A stretch of 64,000 nucleotides of DNA, taken from NCBI RefSeq assembly GCF_003201355.1, contig NZ_QICL01000001.1, forward strand, positions 372,001 to 436,000, written 5' to 3'. The stretch comes from Indolivaga alginatilytica. Lineage in GTDB: Bacteria; Bacteroidota; Bacteroidia; Bacteroidales; Dysgonomonadaceae. A program made the position numbers and the translations under genes. Under the pieces are notes generated by a model. The model was not told the DNA's origin and did not search any database. It saw nothing but the letters and a program-made list of their open reading frames with translations. Below, piece after piece: positions 54,657-63,909 of the stretch (its first letter is position 1; each line of letters begins with the position of its first letter).

Positions 54657-55842
54657 CAATCACTCCAAGTTCTTTACCTACTTTAGTAAATGCGGCAATA
54701 CACTTTTCGAGATGCTCTCTTTCGTGTGCTGCCGATAGTTGAACCCGTATACGTGCTTCTCCCTTAGGCACAACGGGATAATAAAATCCTGTAACATAGA
54801 TACCTTCATCCAAAAGTTTGGCGGCTACCTGTTGCGAAAGTTTGGCATCGTATAACATTACTGCACAAATAGCAGACTGAGTCGGTTTTATATCGAAGCC
54901 TGCAGCTTTCATTTCAGAAACAAAATAGTCGACATTGGCATGAAGCTTGTCCTGACGGTCGTTACTTTCGTCCATCATTTCGAACATACGGATACCTGCA
55001 CCTGCAATCATCGGAGGGATAGAGTTCGAAAATAAATAGGGGCGTGAGCGTTGACGCAACATGCTGATTATTTCTTTCTTACCCGTTGTAAAACCACCGA
55101 TAGCTCCACCAAATGCTTTACCTAATGTACCGGTTATAATATCGGCTTGTCCTTTACAGTTATACAGTTCGGTTACTCCACGACCTGTTTTGCCGACTAC
55201 TCCTGCCGAATGGCTTTCGTCTATCATTACCAAAGCTTCGTATTTGTTGGCAAGCTCCATAATTTTATCCATTGGAGCTACGTTACCATCCATCGAAAAA
55301 ACACCATCGGTAACTATTATACGGAAACGTTGTGCCTGCGATTGTTTAAGGCATTCTTCCAGCTCTGCCATATTTGCATTGGCATATCGGTATCTCTTTG
55401 CTTTACAAAGACGTACACCGTCGATAATGGATGCATGATTGAGAGCATCGGAGATGATGGCATCTTCTTCGCCAAGCAGGGGTTCAAACACACCACCGTT
55501 GGCATCGAAACAGGCCGCATACAGAATTGAATCTTCTGTTCCGAAAAAGTTGGCTATTTTCTGCTCCAGTTCTTTATGAATATCCTGAGTACCACAGATA
55601 AAACGTACCGACGACATCCCGAATCCTCGTTTATCCAATGCCTCTTTGGCTGCATCAATCAGCTCCTGATTATCGGATAAGCCCAGATAGTTGTTCGCAC
55701 AAAAATTAAGAACCTCTTGCCCCGATTGCACCTTTATACGGGCACTCTGAGCAGATGTAATAATTCTTTCATTTTTAAATAATCCTTGTTCCTCGATCGA
55801 CGTCAATTCGTTTTGTAAAAATGCTTGAAATTTTCCGTACAT
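54652..55842 (-). CDS. kbl: 2-amino-3-ketobutyrate CoA ligase (glycine C-acetyltransferase)
   Basis: The 396-residue PLP enzyme belongs to the alpha-oxoamine synthase family. The Schiff-base Lys242 lies in ITGTLGKAFGGAIGG, Asp208 and His211 in MIDESHSAGVVG bind the cofactor, and NFCANNYLGLSDNQELIDAA near 46-65 is a family motif. The SRPYLFSNSIPP loop near 268 is typical of KBL rather than of 8-amino-7-oxononanoate synthase. It splits 2-amino-3-ketobutyrate with CoA into glycine and acetyl-CoA. It heads the kbl-tdh operon (tdh 119 bases downstream). A stem-loop with a T-run stands 38 bases upstream of the ATG, so the leader may be attenuated, or the hairpin terminates upstream transcription. 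Confidence 0.96.
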   Translation of the reverse strand: MYGKFQAFLQNELTSIEEQGLFKNERIITSAQSARIKVQSGQEVLNFCANNYLGLSDNQELIDAAKEALDKRGFGMSSVRFICGTQDIHKELEQKIANFFGTEDSILYAACFDANGGVFEPLLGEEDAIISDALNHASIIDGVRLCKAKRYRYANANMAELEECLKQSQAQRFRIIVTDGVFSMDGNVAPMDKIMELANKYEALVMIDESHSAGVVGKTGRGVTELYNCKGQADIITGTLGKAFGGAIGGFTTGKKEIISMLRQRSRPYLFSNSIPPMIAGAGIRMFEMMDESNDRQDKLHANVDYFVSEMKAAGFDIKPTQSAICAVMLYDAKLSQQVAAKLLDEGIYVTGFYYPVVPKGEARIRVQLSAAHEREHLEKCIAAFTKVGKELGVIG

Positions 55843-56291
55843 GACTTTATTGCTTATAGTGAATATTTAAGGTTTGATAAAAATAAGGAGAATATTCAAA
55901 TGCGAAATATCTCCTTATTTTCTCTATTTTTAAGATCAGCGATCTAATCTAATTCTTACTTGTAATAACTAAAGCTTGTTTCACAAATTCATATAACCAT
56001 AAATATTTTGCTACATAAATTCGTTATGCATAGTTATCAAATAATATTGGAATATGAATTATGTTGACAGCTCTTTTTCTGTCATAATCACATTTTTTTT
56101 GATCGAAAGAAGCTACTTAAATAAAAAAAGCTGAAAAGAGAACTAAGCAACACAAAAAAATCTATCAAAAAGCTGTTTTTGCTTATTTACTTCTACTGCT
56201 CTTACATACTTTGTATATCTTGTAAGCTTCTTTTTAAAGTTGACAAGACAGTTCTCAACTTTTGCTGATCTCCATCTAAAAAACCTCTGTT
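55843..56291. other. Intergenic region between GH29 copy 2 and kbl
   Basis: These 449 bases have no credible ORF. They hold a stem-loop (55880..55921, listed apart). The stretch 56130..56200 carries repeated aaaaagctg words without a clear fold. Confidence 0.45.
55880..55921 (-). terminator. Stem-loop ahead of kbl
   Basis: AAAATAAGGAG-A-ATATT (55880..55895) pairs with AATAT-CTCCTTATTTT (55906..55921), with one bulged base; on the minus strand it is followed by a T-rich stretch (TTTTTATC). It fits a terminator for transcripts from the fucosidase gene 370 bases upstream, or an attenuator in the kbl leader. Confidence 0.55.
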
Positions 56292-57695
56292 TTATTTTAA
56301 TTCTACTTTTAGTACATAAACAGGTATCTGATTTGTATCCAATAATGGCATATCTATCTGTAATCCGCTTTCAAAATATTTCCATTTGACATTCTTCTTA
56401 CTGCCTAATAATGTGATTTTATTTATTTTATCCTCTTTCGAAATCGAGTTTATCACAAATTTGTTATCAATAATACTTCTTGCAAAAACGTACACGACAT
56501 TGCCTTTGGAAGTAAAACGCAGATCAGGAACATTAACTTTTGGTGTTCCGTCAAATTCTGCATCGTGAAAAGATAATTGTGAGGCATCTTCTGTTGTACC
56601 TTCTATCAGATTTTCTCCATACACTTTCCACGGACGGGTACCGTAAATAGCTTCGCCGTTTACCTTCAGCCAATCGTGCAAGCCGTTAAAAGTTTCCGTA
56701 CTTCTTGGCGGAAATATACCCTCTCCTGTAGGTCCTACATTAAGGAGCAAATTACCTCCTTTGCTTACTATATCTACAAAATTGCGTATAGTTGCTTCGG
56801 GACTTTTATATAGGGTATCAAATTTATTATAAGACCAATTACGCCCCATTGTCAGACAAGCTTCCCAAGGTGTGCGTTTTATTTCAGCCATCAATGTTTG
56901 CTCTATAATGCTGTAATCGCCTAAACCGTTTCCGATACGGCTATTTATAAGACAATCGGGTTGTAAGGAAAGTATCAGTTCTCTGATTTCGGTACTTTGC
57001 TGTTTGGTCACCAATTCGGGTGTATCAAACCAAACCATTGCTATGGTACCATAATTTGTCAACAACTCCCTCAATTGAGGTTTTACCTTACATTCGATAT
57101 AGGCAGGAAGATTTTTTGCATCTTCATCAGGATAATCCCATGTATTACTGCGCCCTGCTTTTTGAGGCCAGTTGGTAGGTACATCGGGGTCGTGCCAGTC
57201 TCTCCCTAAAGAGTAATAGAAACCAAACCTGAGACCTTCCTTTTTACACACATCTGCCAATTCTTTAATCGGATCACGCTTAAAAGCTGTCCTTTTGATA
57301 ATAGTATAGTCGCTGCTCTGCGAATCGTACATCGCAAAGCCGTCGTGATGTTTGGCTGTTATTATAACATATTTCATGCCTGCGTCTTTCGCTGTTTTTA
57401 CCCATTGGGCAGCATCAAAACCGACAGGATTAAAATCATTGGCTATCAATTCGTATTCTTTGATCGGAATACGTTCATACAACATAAAATGCTCTCCTCC
57501 TTTTGTAGGTTTCCCCTTCCATTCTCCTGCTGCCTGAGAATATAATCCCCAATGGATAAATAAGCCCAGTTTGGCATCAGAGAACCATTCGATTTCAGCG
57601 CGCTTTTCCTGCGAATAAGCAGAACAAAACGAAGCTAATAGATATATGAGCATTAAAATAAGATATCGTGTTTTTTTCATAATCAGATTCATCAT
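56292..57695 (-). CDS. GH29 alpha-L-fucosidase, second copy
   Basis: The 467-residue protein has a signal peptide; the ATG at 57680 (MKKTRYLILMLIYLLASFCS) is an alternative start that loses five residues. The GH29 barrel shows LGLFIHWGLYSQAAGEWKGK (about 43-62), TAKHHDGFAMYDSQSSDY (about 113-130) and nucleophile Asp224 in MVWFDTPE. A Cys-rich lid is absent. A C-terminal beta domain (about 360-467) ends IPVYVLKVELK. The pattern differs from the other fucosidase (42957..44399), mainly after the barrel, so two linkages are probably targeted. It has its own shared operator/promoter (57780..57815) 85 bases upstream and a possible terminator at 55880. Confidence 0.94.
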   Translation of the reverse strand: MMNLIMKKTRYLILMLIYLLASFCSAYSQEKRAEIEWFSDAKLGLFIHWGLYSQAAGEWKGKPTKGGEHFMLYERIPIKEYELIANDFNPVGFDAAQWVKTAKDAGMKYVIITAKHHDGFAMYDSQSSDYTIIKRTAFKRDPIKELADVCKKEGLRFGFYYSLGRDWHDPDVPTNWPQKAGRSNTWDYPDEDAKNLPAYIECKVKPQLRELLTNYGTIAMVWFDTPELVTKQQSTEIRELILSLQPDCLINSRIGNGLGDYSIIEQTLMAEIKRTPWEACLTMGRNWSYNKFDTLYKSPEATIRNFVDIVSKGGNLLLNVGPTGEGIFPPRSTETFNGLHDWLKVNGEAIYGTRPWKVYGENLIEGTTEDASQLSFHDAEFDGTPKVNVPDLRFTSKGNVVYVFARSIIDNKFVINSISKEDKINKITLLGSKKNVKWKYFESGLQIDMPLLDTNQIPVYVLKVELK

Positions 57696-57779
57696 TTTAT
57701 TTGGAATAGGTCTGACCCGAGAATCACCTCTTTCAGCTCACATAGTATAGAGAAAGGTCGCCTGTACTTATCTCCACTG

Positions 57780-57815
57780 CAAACCTACGGATTGTTTGTT
57801 CTTTGGGTTTTGCCC
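57780..57815 (-). promoter_or_regulatory. PUL operator and -7 box of GH29 copy 2
   Basis: On the minus strand GGGCAAAACCCAAAG (57815..57801) is followed after 13 bases by TAGGTTTG (57787..57780). The element matches those ahead of susC and the GH105 operon. The -7 box is 85 bases from the ATG. Confidence 0.7.
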
Positions 57816-57904
57816 TTTCTATCTTTTTTTTTGCTTCTTTCGCTTTTTATGGTCACAGAACAGTTTATTAAATAATGCCAATCTGTATTTGAATAGGCTG
57901 TAAT

Positions 57905-58362
57905 AAACGCTCATTTAAGTTATTTATACTACGCGCAATCAAAGATTGCTTGTGTTCCTTTTGCCCAAAGCCGCAAAAGGAACCAAAAAGTCTTTTGCCG
58001 ACCACTTACGGGTGTGATCCGTTAGCAACTTGCTGTCGGAATAAAATAAGCCGTCCTGTCGGACTCTTTGTATTTTATTCTTTTCGACTGCTTCGTTGAA
58101 CGGATACCTCACCCCCGAAGTAAACGTCGGCTTTGCTTACGCCCGTCAGGCTCTCCGACCTTGGCGGTTGCACGGGGCACCCGATGTGGGAGGAAAGCGT
58201 AAAAAACAAAAAGAAATCAGTGTCAAACGTATTTTTTTGTTTCCGCTTTCAGATCACGAATCGGGTCGGGCAAAAGGCACAGTCTTGATCTTTTGTTTCG
58301 TTTTGCATCAAGGCAAAATGAAAGACAAACCCGATAGGGTGCGTCAGAAAAAAAGAGCGTTT
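57905..58362 (+). repeat. 462-bp element with terminal inverted repeats, copy 2
   Basis: Bounded by AAACGCTC (57905..57912) and GAGCGTTT (58355..58362), same orientation as copy 1 (10739..11200) and highly similar throughout; homology spills over both ends. It separates the susD terminator from the GH29 promoter in the gap 57696..58469. The frame 58096..58404 inside starts like that of copy 1, but the differences between the two copies there are mostly amino-acid-changing, which argues against coding. Confidence 0.8.
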
Positions 58363-58413
58363 TATATAATCCAACTATTGATTCGCATAAATAGTACTAA
58401 GTGATTACAGATT

Positions 58414-58451
58414 GTAAAAAATACAGAAAGCTGCCTCTTCTTGCAGCTTTC
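58414..58451 (-). terminator. Terminator of the susCD pair
   Basis: GAAAGCTGC (58426..58434) and GCAGCTTTC (58443..58451) form a perfect 9-bp stem; the minus strand runs on into TGTATTTTTTAC. It lies 19 bases beyond the SusD stop. Confidence 0.9.
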
Positions 58452-58469
58452 CATATTCTTAGAGTTTAC

Positions 58470-60251
58470 TCATTTCCAACCCGGATTTTGATCCAGATTC
58501 GGATTCTTTGCTATTACATTGATAGGAAGCGGATGCCAATAATGTTGAGCTTCTTTAAATACTCTTTTGTCGCTGGCATAAGAGGTTCCCGCATAAGCAT
58601 CAATAAATTTTTGCCCATTGACGGTTACCGTCTTCGCCTTTGTTTTCGCATAACGTCCGCCCTCTTCCCGATCTTTATCTTCGAGTCTCATACCAAGAAC
58701 GGGTTTAGCGAGATAGCTGCCTTTTTTCCATCTCATCAAATCCTGATATCGGAAGTTTTCGAACGATAACTCGACACGTCTTTCTCTCCTTATTTCAACC
58801 AAAAGAGCCGATATGCCTTCTCCCGAATATTTTGGATCCATCGGAGGATTCAAATCTAAATGGGGAACTCCTGCCCTATCTCTCAATTGATTGATACTTA
58901 TATTCAGATCGGCTAGGGTAATTGTACCCAATTCGGCTTTTGCTTCGGCATAATTCAATAATACTTCGGCATAACGAATGATAGGAAAATCATTTATCTC
59001 ATTATTCTGACCTCTTAAATCATCGGTATAGTCATAGTTTTTAATAAAATGATAACCGGTTGTAGACTCCCACGAACCTCCCATTCCAATGAGATTTGGA
59101 TATTCTCCTTTTTTATGAAAAATCCTTTCTGCATCCAAAGGGTTCAATATCGTCTGAGCCAAACGTGGATCTCTATTCTTAAAGATATCTTCAATAGCAT
59201 CATTTTTAAAAACCGAACTTAAAGCAATCGGCTTGGCAGTACCATCGGGTTCGATACACAGAAAATCATCTACCAGATCTTTGGTCGCACCTGCCGCCTG
59301 TGTTACAATATAGCCACTTATGCGATGCCCCATACCCGGAGTAGCATATACGCGAGGCATTATACATTCGGGATTGGTTTTGAGGTCTTCGCTCGTAAAT
59401 AGCGTATGGTAATCCGAAGCCGGATTTCCGGTGTTGTATATCCTGTACTTTCCTGTTTTAATCAAACGGTCGGCGGCATCCACAGCTTCTTTAAGAAATT
59501 TATCGGCATCAGGTATATTATGATACTTTCTGAATGTACCTTCATACAGGCAGATTCTCGATTTGAGAGCTAAAGCCGTTAATTTTGTTACTCTATCGGG
59601 ATGATCGGCAGCCCACGTTTCAGGCAAATAATCAATTGCTTTATTTATATCCGCCAATACGGTATCCATTACTATCTTCCGATCGGTTTGCTTTTCGTAC
59701 AATTCGGGAGACGACTCATCCAAAGGTCTCATAATTAAGGGTACGTTTCCATACATTTGGACTTTATCGAGATAGAACCACGACCTGAAGAAGTAAACCT
59801 CTCCTGCATAATTTCTTCTCACACCGGCATCTATGTTTGCTCTCTGATAATTTTGAAGAAACACATTGCATCTGCGCAGGAAATCCCATTTCCATCCTCC
59901 ACGACCTGCATTATCGGGTACAGTTGCTTGTCCGGCGGCTATCCTTACATACTCGGTATGTCCCGACACAAGTGAGGCAAAATTATCGCTCTGCGATTCT
60001 ACCGACATCGCACTATAAATGGATGAATTGTACCCATTATTAGAATTACCCAAGTAAAATACATTTACCCCGTTGTCTCCTGCTGCATCGTAAACCCCAT
60101 TGTTGTATACTTTAAGGTCATTGGCTGTTCTCCAATAATTTACATCATTCAAATCATGGGTAGGTTCTCTCTCCAAAAAACCATCATTGCAATTTGTGAA
60201 GAGTAATAAACAGCCTATAGCGTATATTGAATTTTTAAATATCTTTTTCAT
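58470..60251 (-). CDS. SusD/RagB-like glycan-binding lipoprotein
   Basis: The 593-residue protein has a lipoprotein signal (MKKIFKNSIYAIGCLLLFTN, lipid Cys21) and the SusD order: FLEREPTHDLNDVNYWRTAN near residue 26, GEVYFFRSWFYLDKVQMYGN (TPR-like region, about 150-169), an open-loop centre, NDFPIIRYAEVLLNYAEAKA (about 412-431), INQLRDRAGVPHL, and the standard tail YWHPLPINVIAKNPNLDQNP. SusD-like proteins bind oligosaccharide on the surface and act as a lid over SusC. It starts five bases after the SusC stop, so they are made from one mRNA. The terminator 58414..58451 follows. Confidence 0.97.
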   Translation of the reverse strand: MKKIFKNSIYAIGCLLLFTNCNDGFLEREPTHDLNDVNYWRTANDLKVYNNGVYDAAGDNGVNVFYLGNSNNGYNSSIYSAMSVESQSDNFASLVSGHTEYVRIAAGQATVPDNAGRGGWKWDFLRRCNVFLQNYQRANIDAGVRRNYAGEVYFFRSWFYLDKVQMYGNVPLIMRPLDESSPELYEKQTDRKIVMDTVLADINKAIDYLPETWAADHPDRVTKLTALALKSRICLYEGTFRKYHNIPDADKFLKEAVDAADRLIKTGKYRIYNTGNPASDYHTLFTSEDLKTNPECIMPRVYATPGMGHRISGYIVTQAAGATKDLVDDFLCIEPDGTAKPIALSSVFKNDAIEDIFKNRDPRLAQTILNPLDAERIFHKKGEYPNLIGMGGSWESTTGYHFIKNYDYTDDLRGQNNEINDFPIIRYAEVLLNYAEAKAELGTITLADLNISINQLRDRAGVPHLDLNPPMDPKYSGEGISALLVEIRRERRVELSFENFRYQDLMRWKKGSYLAKPVLGMRLEDKDREEGGRYAKTKAKTVTVNGQKFIDAYAGTSYASDKRVFKEAQHYWHPLPINVIAKNPNLDQNPGWK

Positions 60252-60256
60252 AGTCT

Positions 60257-63200
60257 TTAAAATGTTAAATCGATTCCTATTGAATATGTTCTTTGAAAAG
60301 GATAGGCCATAGTGCCGTTCTTGGCTGCTGATTCGGGATCATAAGGACCTTTTACTTTTGAATGCTCCCACATATTTTCGCCACTGAAGTAGATTTGAGC
60401 TTTGCTCAGTTTTACTTTATTTATCCAAGACGCAGGTAAGTCATACCCTACTGTAAAGTTCTTAAGACGTATGTACGAACCATCCTGCAAATAGCGTGTC
60501 TGCTTTTGCTCATTTTTTGTATTACGAGCGCGTGGAATGGCAAAATAAGCGTCTCTATTATCTTCGCTCCATGAATCTTCGAAGAACCATTTCTGTGTAT
60601 TAAAGTATTGGGTTGACACCGGCCAGAAAGCTTGAGCTGAAGGCCAGAAATCGCGTTTTCCTACTCCTTGGAAAAACATATTTAAGAATATTCCCTTGTA
60701 CGAGGCACCGGCAGTTAGACCGTAATTGTATCGGGCTGTTTCGTTACCAATAACTTTCAGGTCGCCATAGTCATCCAGTGTATTGGCTCCTTTAGTTATT
60801 TTTTCGTCTCCATTCAAATCCTTATATTTAATATCTCCCGCAGTCCAGTTGCTACCCCAGTTAGGTACAGGGTGTGCTTTAGCCTCTTCGTCCGATTGAA
60901 AAATTCCTTCGGTTTCGAAACCCCATATCTCGCCTATCTTTTTTCCTACATAATAACTATCAACAGTACCCTTCGGACCATCATAACGCGTAATCTTCGC
61001 CTGAGAGTCGAACAGGATTATGCCTAAATCATAAGAAAAATCTTTTCCGATACGATCTCTCCATTTTACAGACAATTCCCAACCGTTGGTTTGTAATTCT
61101 CCCCTGTTGGCTACAGGAGCAGAAGCACCCAATACTTCGGGGAATTCCTGCGAAATAAGCATTCGGGAAGTAGTACGGCGATAGACATCGAATGACATAT
61201 CCAAGCGAGACGAAAACAGCGTTAAATCGAGACCTCCATTTATAGTTTTGCTTTCTTCCCAAGTCAGATCCCTTGTTGTTATTCCGGCAGGATTCATCAG
61301 AATATCTACAGCAGACCCAAATAAATAGTTATTTGTTAAACCATTCGATAAGAAAGGTATGTACGGATAATATTTGGTATTACCAACCCAAGAGCTCGAT
61401 GTAAGTAACTGATTACCCAATTTACCATAAGAACCTCTTATTTTTATATTGTCGAATATTGATTTCGAAAAATCCATGAATTTTTCTTCCGACAATCTCC
61501 ATGCAGCCGAGAACGAGGGTAGGAATACAAATCTGTCGTCTTTAGGGAAACGCGATGTTCCGTCGTATCGTCCGTTCAGTTCCAAAAGGTAGCGATTGTC
61601 GTAGCTATAGTTTACACGTGCAAAACCACCTCTCAGTGCCCACTGATAACCTGTTTCCTCAACAGTTTGCTCGCCTGTACCCAGACTTAACGATGGCAGG
61701 TCTTGAGACAGCAGATTTTTACGGGTAGATGTAGTGCTTGTATACGATGTCAGTTCCTGATTATAACCTACCATTCCTTTGAAATAATGCTTCTTTGCAA
61801 ATGTTTTCTCATAATCGGTAAAAGCATTGAATGAATAATATTCTTTATCCGAATTAAATACCTGATACGAATCATTATTTGTATTTCCTGTAGTCGGGAT
61901 AAATTTGGATGTTATCATATCCACCCTTTTGCGGTGGTAGGTTTTATTACTTCCCGATTTACTGTAACTGAAATCGACATGGATATTCCACCCTTTGATC
62001 GGATTCAGGTCAATACTCGGAGAAAGTACTGTTTCCTCTTCTTTCAATTTGTTACGTCCTCCCAGTTCGAGCAAAGGAATAGCATTCTGATCGTCAAAAT
62101 ACATACCCGTAAATTTATCATATTGAGGATAAGCAGGGTCGCCATTCCAGATCACAGGACGTATAGGACTTGAGAAAACTATTTGTTGCCATATATCATC
62201 CTTGTATTTATGAGGCTCATTCATATTCGATGCATTGAATAATACTTTAAAACCAAGTTTCATCCAATCATATGTTTGATTTTCTACCGACAATCGGGTA
62301 TTTACACGTTGAAAAATATCAGGATTAATACTTAACACACCCTCTTCTCTTATATATCCGCCCGAAGCAAAGAAGCGAGTTTTACCGCTACCTCCCGATA
62401 CACTTAAATTGTGACGTTGTTTAGGATTTGTATCTCTGATAAGCATATCCATCCAATCGACATAGCCGTTGGCTACATAAGCTCCATCTTTGTTGATAAA
62501 ATAATTGGGCGAACCCGGGTTGTCGCGATAGGCTTTAATAGCAGTCATCTGCTCGTCATTATACATCGGAGAAATATTCTCCCGTTGAAGCGACCCGTTT
62601 ACAAAGGTAGCGTGATCGTAACTGTTATCTACAAACTCAGGAAGGATCGTCGCTTTTGAAAGACTAAAATTACCATTGTAATTTATTGTCAAGCCCTCCG
62701 ATTTACCTTTTTTAGTAGTAACCAAGATTACTCCGAAAGCAGCTCTCACCCCATATATAGAAGCGGCGGCGGCATCTTTCAGAACAGTAACATTCTCTAT
62801 ATCATTAGGGTTAATCAACTTCAGGTTCATCTCTACTCCATCCACCAAAACAAGCGGGCCTCCGCCATTGATAGAAGTAGTTCCACGAACATTAAAACTG
62901 ATATCATCATTGGGGTTACCCGAGCTCGGTGCAATATTTACCCCTGCCATTGCTCCCTGCAATGCTCCTGCAACAGAAGTTACGGGTCGGGTCTCAAATA
63001 TTTTGGAATCGACCTGCGTTACTGCACCCGTCAGGTTTACTTTCTTCTGAGTTCCATAACCTACTACGATTACTTCATCCAATGCGGCAGCATCATCTTC
63101 TAGTTTAATGTTAATTACCCGTTGTGTGCCAACCACAACTTCTTTTGTTTTATAACTGATAAATGAATAAACTAATACCGATTTGTTATCGGGAACGGTA

Positions 63201-63421
63201 ATTGAATATGTTCCATCCAAATCGGTAATGGTACCTTTGGTTGTATTTTTTAAAATAACACTAATACCTGTCATCGGCTCATTCTGAGAGTCGGTCACCG
63301 TTCCGGTTATTGTCATCTGTGCCTGCATGGAAGCCACAGAGACAAAACCTAAAAACAGCAGAAAGAGTATTCTTTCGGAGAATACTTTTCTCAAATAGTT
63401 TTTGTTTAAGGAATGTTTCAT
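60257..63421 (-). CDS. SusC/RagA-like TonB-dependent glycan transporter
   Basis: The 1054-residue protein has a signal peptide (about 14-35, to SMQAQ), a carboxypeptidase-regulatory-like domain (about 36-115; TITGTVTDSQNEPMTGISVI), and the TonB-box/plug start DEVIVVGYGTQKKVNLTG near 124. The plug holds RGTTSINGGGPLVLVDGVEM and VTVLKDAAAASIYGVRAAFG. The 22-strand barrel ends YPFQRTYSIGIDLTF. Such receptors import oligosaccharides with TonB energy. It pairs with the SusD gene five bases downstream. The promoter with the shared operator (63737..63772) lies 316 bases upstream, so the leader is unusually long. Confidence 0.97.
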   Translation of the reverse strand: MKHSLNKNYLRKVFSERILFLLFLGFVSVASMQAQMTITGTVTDSQNEPMTGISVILKNTTKGTITDLDGTYSITVPDNKSVLVYSFISYKTKEVVVGTQRVINIKLEDDAAALDEVIVVGYGTQKKVNLTGAVTQVDSKIFETRPVTSVAGALQGAMAGVNIAPSSGNPNDDISFNVRGTTSINGGGPLVLVDGVEMNLKLINPNDIENVTVLKDAAAASIYGVRAAFGVILVTTKKGKSEGLTINYNGNFSLSKATILPEFVDNSYDHATFVNGSLQRENISPMYNDEQMTAIKAYRDNPGSPNYFINKDGAYVANGYVDWMDMLIRDTNPKQRHNLSVSGGSGKTRFFASGGYIREEGVLSINPDIFQRVNTRLSVENQTYDWMKLGFKVLFNASNMNEPHKYKDDIWQQIVFSSPIRPVIWNGDPAYPQYDKFTGMYFDDQNAIPLLELGGRNKLKEEETVLSPSIDLNPIKGWNIHVDFSYSKSGSNKTYHRKRVDMITSKFIPTTGNTNNDSYQVFNSDKEYYSFNAFTDYEKTFAKKHYFKGMVGYNQELTSYTSTTSTRKNLLSQDLPSLSLGTGEQTVEETGYQWALRGGFARVNYSYDNRYLLELNGRYDGTSRFPKDDRFVFLPSFSAAWRLSEEKFMDFSKSIFDNIKIRGSYGKLGNQLLTSSSWVGNTKYYPYIPFLSNGLTNNYLFGSAVDILMNPAGITTRDLTWEESKTINGGLDLTLFSSRLDMSFDVYRRTTSRMLISQEFPEVLGASAPVANRGELQTNGWELSVKWRDRIGKDFSYDLGIILFDSQAKITRYDGPKGTVDSYYVGKKIGEIWGFETEGIFQSDEEAKAHPVPNWGSNWTAGDIKYKDLNGDEKITKGANTLDDYGDLKVIGNETARYNYGLTAGASYKGIFLNMFFQGVGKRDFWPSAQAFWPVSTQYFNTQKWFFEDSWSEDNRDAYFAIPRARNTKNEQKQTRYLQDGSYIRLKNFTVGYDLPASWINKVKLSKAQIYFSGENMWEHSKVKGPYDPESAAKNGTMAYPFQRTYSIGIDLTF

Positions 63422-63909
63422 TTAATAATAGATTTAAAATGGTTGTTTTTATTTTAATATTCAGATCAGGTTTTTCATAGGTTGGAAGACAATAAAAAAA
63501 GGAAAAAACAGTATAAAACAGAGATCATCCAAGTACCAGAAACTACTGTATCCTCATCCGGTTACCCGCTTAAATGGAATCTTTTCAGAATCCTATTTAA
63601 CATGCGAGGCGCGAGCCAAATAAACAGAACTTCCAAAATCTAAAGAGATAAATTTGAGGTATAATGAAAGTTACATTTACAACTACATTCATGATTATTA
63701 TAGATTATACTTAATAAAGGTTAACTAAATCAAGTGCAAACATAGTAGCAAACTCATGCTTTGGGTTTGCTCTTTTTGCTTTTTATTTTGTCCGAATAGG
63801 TACAATGTAGGAAAGGCACAGAATTTAACATCCTGTGCTCTCAGCTCCTTTAACTGCATTTAGCAGTAATAAATTTGCTATTGGTAACCCATCAATCTTT
63901 ACTTACAAA
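63422..63909. other. Leader and promoter region of susC
   Basis: No gene in 488 bases. It holds the operator/-7 box (63737..63772), a ~300-base leader to the susC ATG with no clear terminator, and, at 63815..63838, a small hairpin (GCACAG/CTGTGC) that could belong to the second SusD gene. Confidence 0.5.
63737..63772 (-). promoter_or_regulatory. PUL operator and -7 box of susC
   Basis: On the minus strand GAGCAAACCCAAAGC (63772..63758) is followed after 13 bases by TATGTTTG (63744..63737). Upstream, GCAAAAA is repeated as in the GH105 promoter. Block and spacing agree with 57780..57815 and 47931..47965. Confidence 0.7.
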
